A DNA stretch of 64,000 bases from Sordariomycetes sp. S80-01Y (taxonomy: Eukaryota > Ascomycota > Sordariomycetes): assembly GCA_037042185.1 (NCBI GenBank), contig JAXQJY010000021.1:868001-932000 (forward strand), given 5' to 3'. The position numbers and the translations under genes were made by a program. Position 1 is the stretch's first letter; every line of letters starts with the position of its first letter. Shown here one piece after another: positions 47,052-57,404 of the stretch. Below the pieces are notes generated by a model. That model worked only from the letters and a program-made list of their open reading frames with translations, had not been told where the DNA came from and did not search any database.

Positions 47052-47512
47052 ACGGCCGGTAATGGATGAGGAGAAGGGATTTGGATTCGGATGGACCGAT
47101 CGCTCCCACACGGGAAGTGTTGTACATCATGTTTATCAAGGAGCAGAACAAGAGATAGAAGTGGGAGTTGGTCGCGGCGGTCATACTCAATTCACTTTGT
47201 TACACCCTTATTTACGCCTCGTCTCCCTCTACGTTCGCTCGGCAAGCTGTGCTGATGTAGCGCTTCGGCGTAGATCACATTTCCTCGGCTTATACTTCGC
47301 AAAATAGGGGAGGGGACTGTAGCATGCCCGTCCATTCGGTCCAAAGATGCCATTCTGTTCTTCTATGGTGACAGTAACCTTGAGTGACGGAACATAGGGA
47401 TCAGAGAAAGCAAGCCCCGTGAACGCCAAAGGGTGACACGTCAAAACTCCATTTCTTATGCCGCTTTCAAAATCAATATCCTTTTCCGGAACGGAGTCGA
47501 ACGTTAAAGCCG
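47052..47512. other. Convergent 3' region of cox6 and the chromodomain gene
   Basis: 461 bp between facing stop codons; a 102-codon minus frame (47229-47537) overlaps the end of the neighbouring gene in another frame and has no recognisable motif. 3' UTRs expected. Confidence 0.5.
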
Positions 47513-50500
47513 CTATAGCGGTGTTCCGCGACCCCAACGCTCACCACCGTTCGGGTTGGTAAAGTGCCTGCTTGCAAACCCACCATTACCCCCAGGCATG
47601 CTGAAAGTGCCTATCACAGGACTCGCCTCTCTGCTCAAGCCAGAGCCGCCTCTGCCCCGAGGACTCATGAGCCCTGGCCGCGGACTACGCGGCGCACTGG
47701 CTGCGCGAGGTTCTCGCTTAGCCTTCAACTGTTGGTTATCTCTGTGGAGGTTTGCGATCTCTCCGTCTTTGAATGCCAACATTGCTTGTTGCTCGGCTAT
47801 CTGCTTCTGCAAAGCCTTTGTCGAATGCTCGTTGTTGATCCTGTGAATCTCAACTCGGTTGCTGTCTGCTTCCACGAGTAGCTTTGCGTTCTGCTGTTGT
47901 AGCTCCGAGTTCTCGGCCATGGTACCGGACATCGCAGCCGATATCTCCTGATATTTGTCCTTAGCGTATTCAGCAGTCTCTTTTGCCGTTTCCAGCCGTT
48001 TTTCAAGGAGTTTGATCTTGGCTTGGGCCTGTGTCAACTCGTTTTCGGTATCTGTGACGCCCTTCTCGGCTTGCAGGCGGAGATACTTGGCCTCTAGCTC
48101 TTGGTAGGTAGTGTTTGCCTTCTCCTGGGCCTTGGCGTGCTCTGCATCCTTCTTTTCGAGGGCGGCGGTGAGCTTGGCAACTTCTGCCTCTAATGCTGAG
48201 CGCTGCGTGTAGGCATTTCTAATCTCATCCGACGCCTTCACGTAGAATTCGTCGTCCCGTTCTTGCTGCCGTACAGACTTCACGAACTGTTCCTCAATAT
48301 ATTTTTGTCGTCTGAGATGTTCGGAGGACAGCTCTAAGTCAGTAAACTGGGCTCTCAAGCTCTCAACCACAGAAAGAGGCACCGTGACTTTGAGGTCCAC
48401 GGATCTGGTGACACCATTCCAGCCGCCCTTTTCCAGGAAAGTCCGGAGATCGTCGTTCAAAGCAGGTGCGGGTAGATTGGTGCTCTTGTGGGAGTATCGT
48501 CGAGCTCGCTTTGATACCTCGTCGATAGCCTCGTCGTCTTCATCCTACATGGCGTGATCAGTCCCATATACATGTCGCGATGGCGTGCTGTACTTGACTT
48601 ACTCTTTCTCGCTTTTGTGCACCCTCTGGAACATTCGACAAATCAGAAGGTTCGGTAGCTTCCAAGAGTGCTTCGGCTGGAAACTCAAGGGCCTCCGGCT
48701 CAAGATCAACCTCAGTCCAATCCACGTCATCGAGAAGATATTGACAAAGAGCTTCAGCGAGTCTCGTCGGCCTCTCGTTCAAGGGCATTACCCTTGGCGG
48801 TCGCTTTATGGCCGCTAGATTTTCGGTTATGCCCAAAAGTAGAAGATACTTGTGCTCGTCGCTTGTAGCAGGAGGAGGCAACATATTGCGGGCATCGATA
48901 TCAACGTGCTCGAGAGACTGCGAGATCACCAGTTTCAGCACCAAAGGTCGAGTACGGCCCTGGCTGTCCCCCATGAGATCATTTTCGAGTTTTGACCCGT
49001 TGAAAGCCCTGTTGTAGGCAATGACGATGTCGGCGTCCCATGCGTTAACCTGGTCTTGTAGACGAGCTATGGTTACGTGGATTGTTGAGGAGGGCCGGTT
49101 GAGGACTTGATTGGTAGCAGGACATGCAAAGTCTACCGTGCCAGTGTACACCATCAGGTCGCACAAGGGTAACAGCAAATCGTCAGAGTCCACAACGATG
49201 ACCAGCTTGAGGTCGATACTTTCGCCGAGTCCCTTCAGAAGCTCGTAGAGAAAACAGAACTTTGGGCTCGCGCTAGTCCACCACTTTGCCCTCTCGGATT
49301 GCGGAAGACTCAAGATGTCCTGGGCATCGCCCGCCGGCAAATCGCAGAGGTTCTGAAGGACGAAGAACAGGTCATCCACTGCGGCGGCTGCCTCCTCAAT
49401 CAGCAAAGGCGCTTGTCCAGCTTCGGATTTTTGGAATGCCTCTCCCCAAATTTTGGCGCGTTCAAGGCGCTTGAGGACAGCTACATTGTATTCCCGCCTG
49501 TTGGCGGCCAGCAACGGCAATGTGATTATTTTCGGTGATGTCGAACGCGTTGAATGATCGTTGGAACCCGCGGAGTCAGTATGATGTAGCACAGGAAGAT
49601 TTGACACGGGTATCGAGTTGCTCGACAAGTCGATAGAGGGTAGGACTGGGATCTCCGTGGTGGGTTGTGCGGGTTCGATGTCTGCGGGTGTGACAGTAGC
49701 CGGCTCCAAAACTGACGCTGAGGCGTTCAAGATTCCTTCGACAGCCTCGTTGTCTTGGGCGTCATCGCTGTCAAAACCAGGCATGGCGACCTCGTCACTG
49801 TCGGATTCGTCAAGTTTTGCTCGTTCCTCAGCCAGTCGTCGGCTGTAATCGCTCGGCTCAACTTCCAAATCCAGAGGTGGTTGAGCCGGTTGCGTCAAGT
49901 ACGCACTGGTTGTTTGCGAGGTACTGGACTCTTGCTGCCTCGACGACTGGCTCCCAAGTTCCGCCGGGTCTCGAGGTTTCTGGGGCGTTGACATGGTCAC
50001 CCGAGACTGCGACTGAGAGTCGTCTATTGGCGGACCTCTTTCTGGAGTATCGAAAGTCCAGCTCCCAGAATACTGTAGATGTTCGGGTTGGTGGGATGGA
50101 ATGGAATATTCCGCCCTTTTCTTGCCCCGTGCCCTTTCCAAAGAGCCTACAGCTGTTCCCTGGTAGTTTTCCCAGGATCCTGACTCGGCTGACTGTGATG
50201 GGATTGTATCCGAGCTTGAGTTCGCACCTAGTGAAACTGCTGTACTCTGGGCCAGCGTCACTGGGCCTGGATTCTGTGATGTAAGTGGCACCGGCTGCGC
50301 CCAAGCTTCCAATGACGAGCACTGTGAGTCCCGCAGGTCGACGATTTGTGCTTCTGAAGGTCCAGACTCTTGTGTCTCAAGGGTTGGGACCTCCTGAGAA
50401 TCTGGTATGGTACCTTGACTCTGGGCAGCGCTGAGCACGATGTCCTGATCCTGGCTTTCGAGTATGCTCACAGATTGTGATGATATATCCCGAGTACTGG

Positions 50501-51228
50501 ATTGGGTCAACACGACCGAGTGATACTCAGTCGGATCGAAGTCGCTTTTGCGACCAAGGAGAACCTGACACCGGGTATTCGTAGGTGCCTGACCGGGTGA
50601 TTCAGGCTCCTCGCTTGCAGTCGCGACTGAGGACGTGAATGATGGTACTGGGCTGGCTGACAAGTCCGACGCAAGCCTAATACGTTTCGCCCGGCGGTCG
50701 CTCTCCTGGCTATCTGCCTGGCTTGAAGCCCAAGCCAGTAGCTTAGGCCGTGGTCGTCGGTCCAAGGGCAAAGAAGAGCGCCGGTGACGGGTGGCCGGTA
50801 CGGGTTCCTGGCTTTCGTCTGTCTCAGCCGTCCCTATCGGCGTTTGTTGTTCCTGTGCACGGGCACTTGATGCTTGCCGCCGTTTGTTCTCCTCCCACTG
50901 TGCGATCGACTCCTCAGACAGGTCGTTTCTGGTTTTCTGGTGTGTATATATCAGCAGCGGCTAGGGACGAGCAGAATTTGTGAGCATTTACCCACTCGTG
51001 AGGATAGACTTCGCCCGTCTGGGGATGGTCCTCCCAGGCAACAAGGTATTGCTTATCGCCGTCTACCTCCCTCTCGTCCAAGATGCCTTTGATCTCGCAC
51101 CAATCTTCCTCGCAGCTACTCGTCTGCTTCGTGTACCGTTGTTTGGGGTTCGAGCGTCGTCGCTTGCGTGGCATGCCCGCGTTCTTGGGGTTGCCTAACG
51201 CAGGCGTTGATGTTTCTTTGGGTTGCAC
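47513..51228 (-). CDS. Chromodomain protein with HDA2/3-like subunit domain and coiled coil (CDP-2-like)
   Basis: Likely a heterochromatin factor that brings a class II histone deacetylase to methylated chromatin. Three exons: 50992-51228, 48603-50936, 47513-48544; introns of 55 and 58 nt keep phase 0. Length is 1200 aa from 51228, or 1182 aa from the alternative start at 51174 (MPRKRRRSNPKQ). Parts: basic N-terminus; chromodomain at about 36-95 (WCEIKGILDEREVDGDKQYLVAW, split by intron 1 after PHEW); long Ser/Gln-rich stretch with many SQ sites; HDA complex subunit 2/3 domain about 555-880 (ITLPLLAANRREYNV, LKLVIVVDSDDLLLPLCDLM, ADIVIAYNRAFN); coiled coil about 930-1120; Arg/Gly-rich tail. 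The combination resembles Neurospora CDP-2 of the HCHC deacetylase complex; that identity is inference. Divergent to rai1. Confidence 0.8.
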
Positions 51229-51898
51229 TAAGCGAGAGCTGTAGGTGTTCGCTATCGCGCCTCGGAGGCTTATCGCGGGGTGTTAGACTAGTGCGCCAAG
51301 ATGGTGTCCAGCAACGCGAGCACGTGACATCGCGCCTCTGCTTTGAACAACAGCCATCTTGTTGTCAAAACTCGGGAAGTGGGAAAGAGATGGGAATTGT
51401 TATGAAATCTTCATGATGCTTCATTGTGTAAGAGTTCTTCTTGAGCCTTACAAGGGTACCGAGGTTTGCAGTTGCATAGGAACCAGCAGCAGCGCTATTA
51501 CTAGCAACGGAAGTGCAGAGCGTGGCAGACAGGGATGGGATGTAAGCTTATTCGCACGGCAAGAGATGAACAAGAAACGGTAGAAAACATCGAAGACGGA
51601 AAACATATAGGTAATCATTAGTTCATGTCAAGCTCCAATACGAACAATTATTCCGTGCATCAAGCCGTCTTGGGAATGTTACGGCACCACATCTACAGGG
51701 CACCTATACGAGTTTCGACCTTTGTGTCCCGGGTAGGCGACTGTCAATCGCAACTCGCTCGCCCGATTGGCCAGTTCAGATCGCGACACCTCAACCTTGC
51801 AAGCTACACCTACATTCTGTCCAAAGCCTGTTCTGTAAGGCAAAAGGGTTCCGCAGCTATCCTGTACGGAGATCAATGAATTTAAAGGAAAGCTCGCA
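51229..51898. promoter_or_regulatory. Divergent promoter region (chromodomain gene / rai1)
   Basis: 670 bp between divergent starts, with no gene seen. An upstream ATG at 51876 opens an 18-codon frame that runs over the rai1 start in another frame, ending at 51929; it matters only if the rai1 transcript begins before it. Confidence 0.45.
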
Positions 51899-53470
51899 AT
51901 GCCGGGTACATTTCAAATTCAGCCATTAGGTCGTTTCGCCGGCGCAAGCCAGCCAGTCAAACGTCCAAAGGTGAGCCTCACCCTTCACCCCTGAACCGTC
52001 CCATGTTAACACTTGGCAAGGAATTTGCCTGCTTCTCATACGATGATAATCACGAATTCCACCTAGATGACTCGTCCTTGAAGTACTACTACACGCCCCA
52101 GCTTGGGGCGGATCTCTCACATGGATTTGATACCTTTGAGAAGCTAGATGATTCAAGAGACGGCCATCTTGACAGTCTACTGAGAACCATCATCGACCAT
52201 GAGGAGAAAGAGGGGAAGAAGATCGACGCCAATGTTGTGACTTGGAGAGGGATGATGACCAAGGTCAGTGGTCGGCAGTGCCAGGCTGCGTTATGAGCTG
52301 ACCTTGGGCTAGATCATGGGTACACCCTTCGAGAACATGGATGGGTTTGAGATGAATGCGACACTCTATCAAGTATGACAGGCAAACAGACTCTTGAAGA
52401 GCAAAGTGACTAACTTTGCGCAAGGACTGCATGTAGGTCGCATTGTCGGACACAGTACGCTCGCAGCTGACGGCGCCATAGCTTCATTGAGGAAAACCAC
52501 GCCTACAAGGTATCGTCAAGAGAAGAACAGAACGCGCGTAGGAAACCCAATTACAGGGGTCCTCCTCAGGAGGTCATGCAATTCTGGGGTGAGCACTTCT
52601 CGACTTTACTAGGCATGGAAAACTGACGTTGTGCCTAGGCTACAAATTCGAGACCCTCTCAACATTGCCGACGCCATGGGGCGAAACACCTCGGGAGTTC
52701 ATAGAAAACCGCGAGAACCATGTGGTCAACAACAAGGGTCAATACTGTTCCGTTGTTCGGACGGGCATCGGTTCAACGACACTCTGTCTTGGTGGTGAAG
52801 TAGATGCCAGTGAGTTCTCCCAACCCATCTTCTCTTCGCCTTTTCTCACTACGCAACCGTTCTTACGCGAATTCGGGCTCTTGACCACATTTCCAACTCA
52901 TATCTCTCAGTCTGGGACTCCAAACCCGCCGTCCCCGGTGCCCCAACAAACTGGGTCGAACTCAAAACGTCCGCCGACATCCGCGGCCCGCACGACATGG
53001 ACGTCTTTCACCGTAAGCTCATGAAGTTCTGGATCCAGTCCTTTCTCTTGGGCGTGCCCAAGATCATCGTAGGCTTTCGGACCAGGGACGGCATACTCAC
53101 GAAAGTGGAGGAGATCGAGACGCAGAGGATCCCAGCTACGGTGAACGGGCGGCCGAATCCAGCTTGGAATGCTGATATGTGCGTTAATTTTGCGGGGACT
53201 TTCCTGGATTGTAGGTTTCCCTTCAGCTGGAGTCGTCTTGGGTTCGGCAGTGACCACAGAGGCAGAGAGGTTTGACTAACGGCCGCAGGGCTGAGGGAAA
53301 CCATCGATGATGAAGGTGTTTGGAGAATAAGGAGGGCCCCTCAGAGTCCGAATATCGAAGTCTTCAAGGTGGAAGAGACTGGTCATGGGGAGATACTAAG
53401 TGAGGACTTCAAGAATTGGAGGATCAAACTGGCGATGAGAGCTCATGATCAAGCTCAGGCGACATCATAA
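51899..53470 (+). CDS. rai1: Decapping nuclease Rai1 (DXO family)
   Basis: Removes defective 5' caps or pyrophosphate from RNA and stimulates the nuclear 5'-3' exonuclease Rat1 in RNA surveillance and transcription termination. Eight exons: 51899-51970, 52021-52263, 52313-52372, 52425-52432 (8 nt), 52482-52588, 52639-52809, 52911-53210, 53289-53470; product 380 aa, the family length. The start MPGTFQIQPLGRFAGASQPVKRPKEF in pieces over exons 1-2 matches fungal Rai1. The catalytic core is visible: GEVDA (Glu217, Asp219) ends exon 6 and ELKTS (Glu237, Lys239) is in exon 7, with the upstream W.G.PFE-type segment MGTPFENMDGFEMNATLY in exon 3. The 8-nt exon is needed to link LYQ to DCIFIEENHAYK in frame. 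Confidence 0.94.
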
Positions 53471-53886
53471 TGAGGTAACAGCATGTGTTCACGCAGGGGC
53501 CCGGACTGATTCTGAGACTCGCTATTAATATGGACTGTCCTACACTATCTATTTGGGAAAGTTGCAACCGTAAAATCCCTATAAACGCCTGAGAAACCGA
53601 AATACAACAATGCTGCTAAAGACCGAGGGGCGCAAGAGATTGAGTCAGCGAGATACCATCAAGTCGTGAATCTCATCCCTCAAAATCATCTGCAGGTCCG
53701 AACCAGAGCCAGAGCGTTGAGACGCCGGCCCTTTGAATAAGCAGAACGCTCCCTCGATGCGCAAAAATGACGCTTTTCCAATGCTAGTATGCAAGTACAT
53801 GGGCTCCAACAATAAATCGTACAATGAAGTCGCTCGCTAAATATCGTGATGTGCCGTATCGCGTCCGAAATTGAGGGTCATCCATC
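53471..53886. other. Convergent 3' region of rai1 and the Sid1-type kinase
   Basis: 416 bp between facing stop codons. Only very short frames; 3' UTRs expected. Confidence 0.5.
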
Positions 53887-55917
53887 CTAGGCTGCAGGCC
53901 ATCGGATGCGGAGACCGTCAGCCCAGCGGTTGTAGAGAACATCAGATAACTGCTTGCAGTGTTCCATGCCCGACCGTGGCTCACGGCCGGGATATTTGGA
54001 CTCAAGAAGCGCCTTCTCCCTGTCGAGCTCGATGGCACCGGGCGACTCTGTTTGTCGTCGACGATGGCTCTTTAAATGAGGGTTGCTAGAACTCAAGATG
54101 AGCTTTGCCGGACTGACAGGCGCGGAGCTTTTAACAATAACCGTGCCCTGGGGAGTGCCGTCATCGGGAATTTTGCTAACGGGCTGGTTCAAGAAGGCTC
54201 CATTGAGCTTCTTGTCCTGGGCCATGGACGCAACGAGGCTGTTCATGAGATGGTAGGCTCCCTCTGGATCAACCGCATCAAGCGCTGCGAATGCATCGCC
54301 CAGCTTGGCCAACGCTTCTCGTTTTTGCGATGCACCCGTCTGGGCGTGTAGCTCCGTCAGAGAGGGCTCGACTGCTTTATTGTACAGACGACGGCCTAGG
54401 ATAGCCTCCTTGCCATAAGGCTCGATAGGCGCCGCAATAGGGCCGGGAGCAGCGTTCTCATCGCAGAAGACATCATCCGGTGATTTGGGCCGGCCTGACT
54501 GACCAGATGTGGAACTGTCCGAAGGTACTCGTCGGAATAGACGCATAGTAGATCCTGAGTTCCCGAAAGACATGTCTGGCTGCAGCGGCTTCTTAGGCGC
54601 AATGGATGCCCGGGGTGATCCGTTGTGAAGAGACCGGTTGCGGATGGAACCGTTGCGTGGCGAACCGTTGGCGTGCATGGCAGAAACTTGCGCAAGTGAT
54701 GGCTGCCGCCTGACGGTAGACTTGCGGACGGTGCCAACAGAAGGCGAGGACGAGCCAAGAGGCGCTTCCTTAAGGTCCAGCTTTCGCATAGCTTCCTCCG
54801 CAGGCAGGATTGACGATGTCTTGCGGTGCTTGATGGTGGGACGCTTGGGAGGCGCCACCGACTTGACTGTATCGAAAATCCATTCGTCCTCGTCATCCTT
54901 AGGGGAGATCGTCTGGAGGGTCTCTTGGTAGTAGATAGGATGTTTCTGACGATTTTTGTTGGCGTCCCACATCTGCCTCTGAGCGATGAGCTCCTGGAGT
55001 GCCTCAACCTTGCCCGCAGAGCGAATGAAACGGTGCCGCAGGAGCTCTGCTGCCGACGGTCTGCGATCGCAGTCCTTGGTCAGACATTGGGCAACGAAAT
55101 CGCGGAAGTCCCTGCTGAAACGGTTGTCCAGCGCTGGCGGGTCATTTTTGGGGATGTGGAAAAGAACCTTCATCGGGTGGATGTGCGCGAGAGGTGGCTC
55201 TCCGTTGGCTAACTCCATAGCGGTGATGCCGAGCGACCATATGTCGGCTTTGAAGCTGTATCCGTCTTGTTGGATAACTTCAGGCGCCATCCAGAACGGG
55301 GTTCCGACGAAAGTATTGCGTTGCGATTTGATGTTGGTGAGCTGAGCAGCAACGCCAAAGTCCGCTAGCTTGACCTTGCCGGTCTCACTGAGAAGCACAT
55401 TGGCGGCCTTGACATCCCGATGGATCTTTCCTTCATCGTGGAGGTATTGGATGCCCAGGAGGAGTTCACGGCAGACAATGGCAATGTGCGTCTCGCTGAA
55501 ATTCGCGGGTTTCAGAAGATCCAGACATGAGCCTCCGCCTAGGTATTCCATGATAATCCATAGCTTGTGGCCTCGGAGAAAGGAACCTTTGTACTGGGTG
55601 ACGAAGGGGCTCGCGCATGTGCTGAGGACGGCAATCTCGGCTTGGATATCTTGAATGTCGTCGTCGTTCGATTCGAGGTCGATCTACAGGACGCTGGGTC
55701 AGCTTCCGTACTGGTTCAATCTACGGCGCAATACGACTCACATGCTTGATGGCAACAACCTCTCCTGTGGCCTTCTCTATTCCCTTGTAAACAACACCAA
55801 AGCTTCCACCTGTGGGGAATTGTAAGTAGATGTTACGGCATGAACAATTGGCTTGGAAGACTTACGTCCAAGTTCCTCCAGAACCTGGAAGTGTTCTGCT
55901 AGACCATCGGCAGCCAT
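53887..55917 (-). CDS. Ste20/GCK-family protein kinase, Sid1/SepL type
   Basis: Germinal-centre-type Ser/Thr kinase; the closest family is the Sid1 kinase of the septation initiation network (SepL in Aspergillus). Three exons, 55866-55917, 55742-55809 and 53887-55683, give 638 aa. Kinase domain about 10-262: Gly loop [11 protein letters not shown] with intron 1 inside Arg18, ATP lysine VAIK (Lys39), IHRDVKAAN (Asp130), ADFG (Asp148), and [10 protein letters not shown], the GCK activation-segment signature. The start [17 protein letters not shown] and [17 protein letters not shown] are typical of Sid1/Mst3-like kinases. After a Ser/Pro-rich region the C-terminal 130 residues ([28 protein letters not shown] ... 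[15 protein letters not shown]) look helical and may bind a partner (Cdc14/Sid-type, inference). Divergent to cyk3. Confidence 0.9.
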
Positions 55918-57404
55918 TGCAGCTCTTCCCCACACAATATCTAGCTTCTCGTGTTGCCGGCAAGAACAAGAAGATGAAAAATGAGAGGTAGAACCTGGCG
56001 CCGTGGCGGAATCAGGGTTGCACAGCCGTATCGTCGCTTAGACGGAAAGGGAGTGTGGAGGGAGCAGGAGGGCGACGGAGGTTATTTGACGATCTCTGTT
56101 GTCTGGGACGTCGGTTGTTGCGACTGCGACCGGGGCGGACGAGATTAGCAGGCTGGGCCCTGTTGTTTACGTTTATCCGTTTTGGGATAGCTGAGATCAT
56201 TGGCGGGGCAGGTGGTTCAATGCGGTGATCAGGCGCAAGACGCAGCGCGCCAGATGAGATGGAATAAGAACGATGAAGCTGACGATGATGAAGGTTTCCT
56301 TCGGGGATGAGAAAAGGTAGGATGTTGTGGGCGTTGTTGCTTTCCCCGGATTCTCGAGGAATGCATGTGGTCAGGAAATCTGCGATCCAACTGGTCTGGC
56401 ATGCAACTCTCAGAGCTACAGCACTGCAGCGTGCCACTGGCCAGGAGGCGCCAGAGAAGGTGTGCCACACTGGCAAAGTACAGTGCGGGCTCGACTCATC
56501 ACCGTCCCTACCTCGACATTCGCCAAGAGCACAGGTGGATGGCTTCCTGCCCTGAGGTGGCCTTCATGGACAATTCGGGAACTCCCTTCTAGTTAGCTAG
56601 TACTACTATAGTACCTTAGAATCTTCTCCAGTCAAACTACCGTCTGGAGTCTTATTAGCAGTGCCGCTTCAACATCTGCCACGACGCACAATGGCTGTCA
56701 AGTCATTCATATTTAATGATGGCCTGAGACCGCTCATCTCGCTCTACGACACTCTGACACAGTGCACCCTCCATGGTCCCTGCATCAGCCGCGGTGGGCA
56801 GGGCGACGGCGCGGCTAGCGGTGGGGACGACCAGCGAACCGGCGTCATTGGCACCAGCACATCAACGTCGCCGGCTTTGTTGCCCTGGCGACGACCCCTC
56901 TGTTTGCGCGCCCACGCTAGGTACCCCAAGGCTGGTCGCAACAGTTCAAGCTCGAGTCCGTCAACGAGCCACCATCTCGACCGAGTGACTCCAACATCCT
57001 CCCGCGCCCTCACGCTCACATCCCGCTCTCACATTCCTCATACTTGGACGCTTCGTCCTTTGCGCGTCTAGACATAATCTTTCCCCGCCGGATTTTTGGA
57101 CTCTAGCTTGACCGCAACTTCGATTTGGCAACTTTTATTTCGTTTCCACCGATTTCGGCGGCGACACAGCATATTCACTTCACCAATCGACCGATCACAA
57201 GGGCGACATTTTGTTTTTGGAGATGCTGATTCGGCGTATTGTCTAAGCGTCTTGTTAACGTCTCCGTTGTTGGCCAAAGTGGACGTCGGGCGTGGGAAGA
57301 TCGAACTGAGTTTGATCTAAGCCAAGACGACCGTGGCAACTGCCACATACGCCACTGAAGGCGCTGACAATTTTCGGCTTCGTCTCTGTGCAAAGGAGCG
57401 GACA
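55918..57404. promoter_or_regulatory. Divergent intergenic region (Sid1-type kinase / cyk3)
   Basis: 1.5 kb between divergent starts. Frames up to 154 codons overlap on both strands without domains. It must hold both promoters; I cannot place them. Confidence 0.45.
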
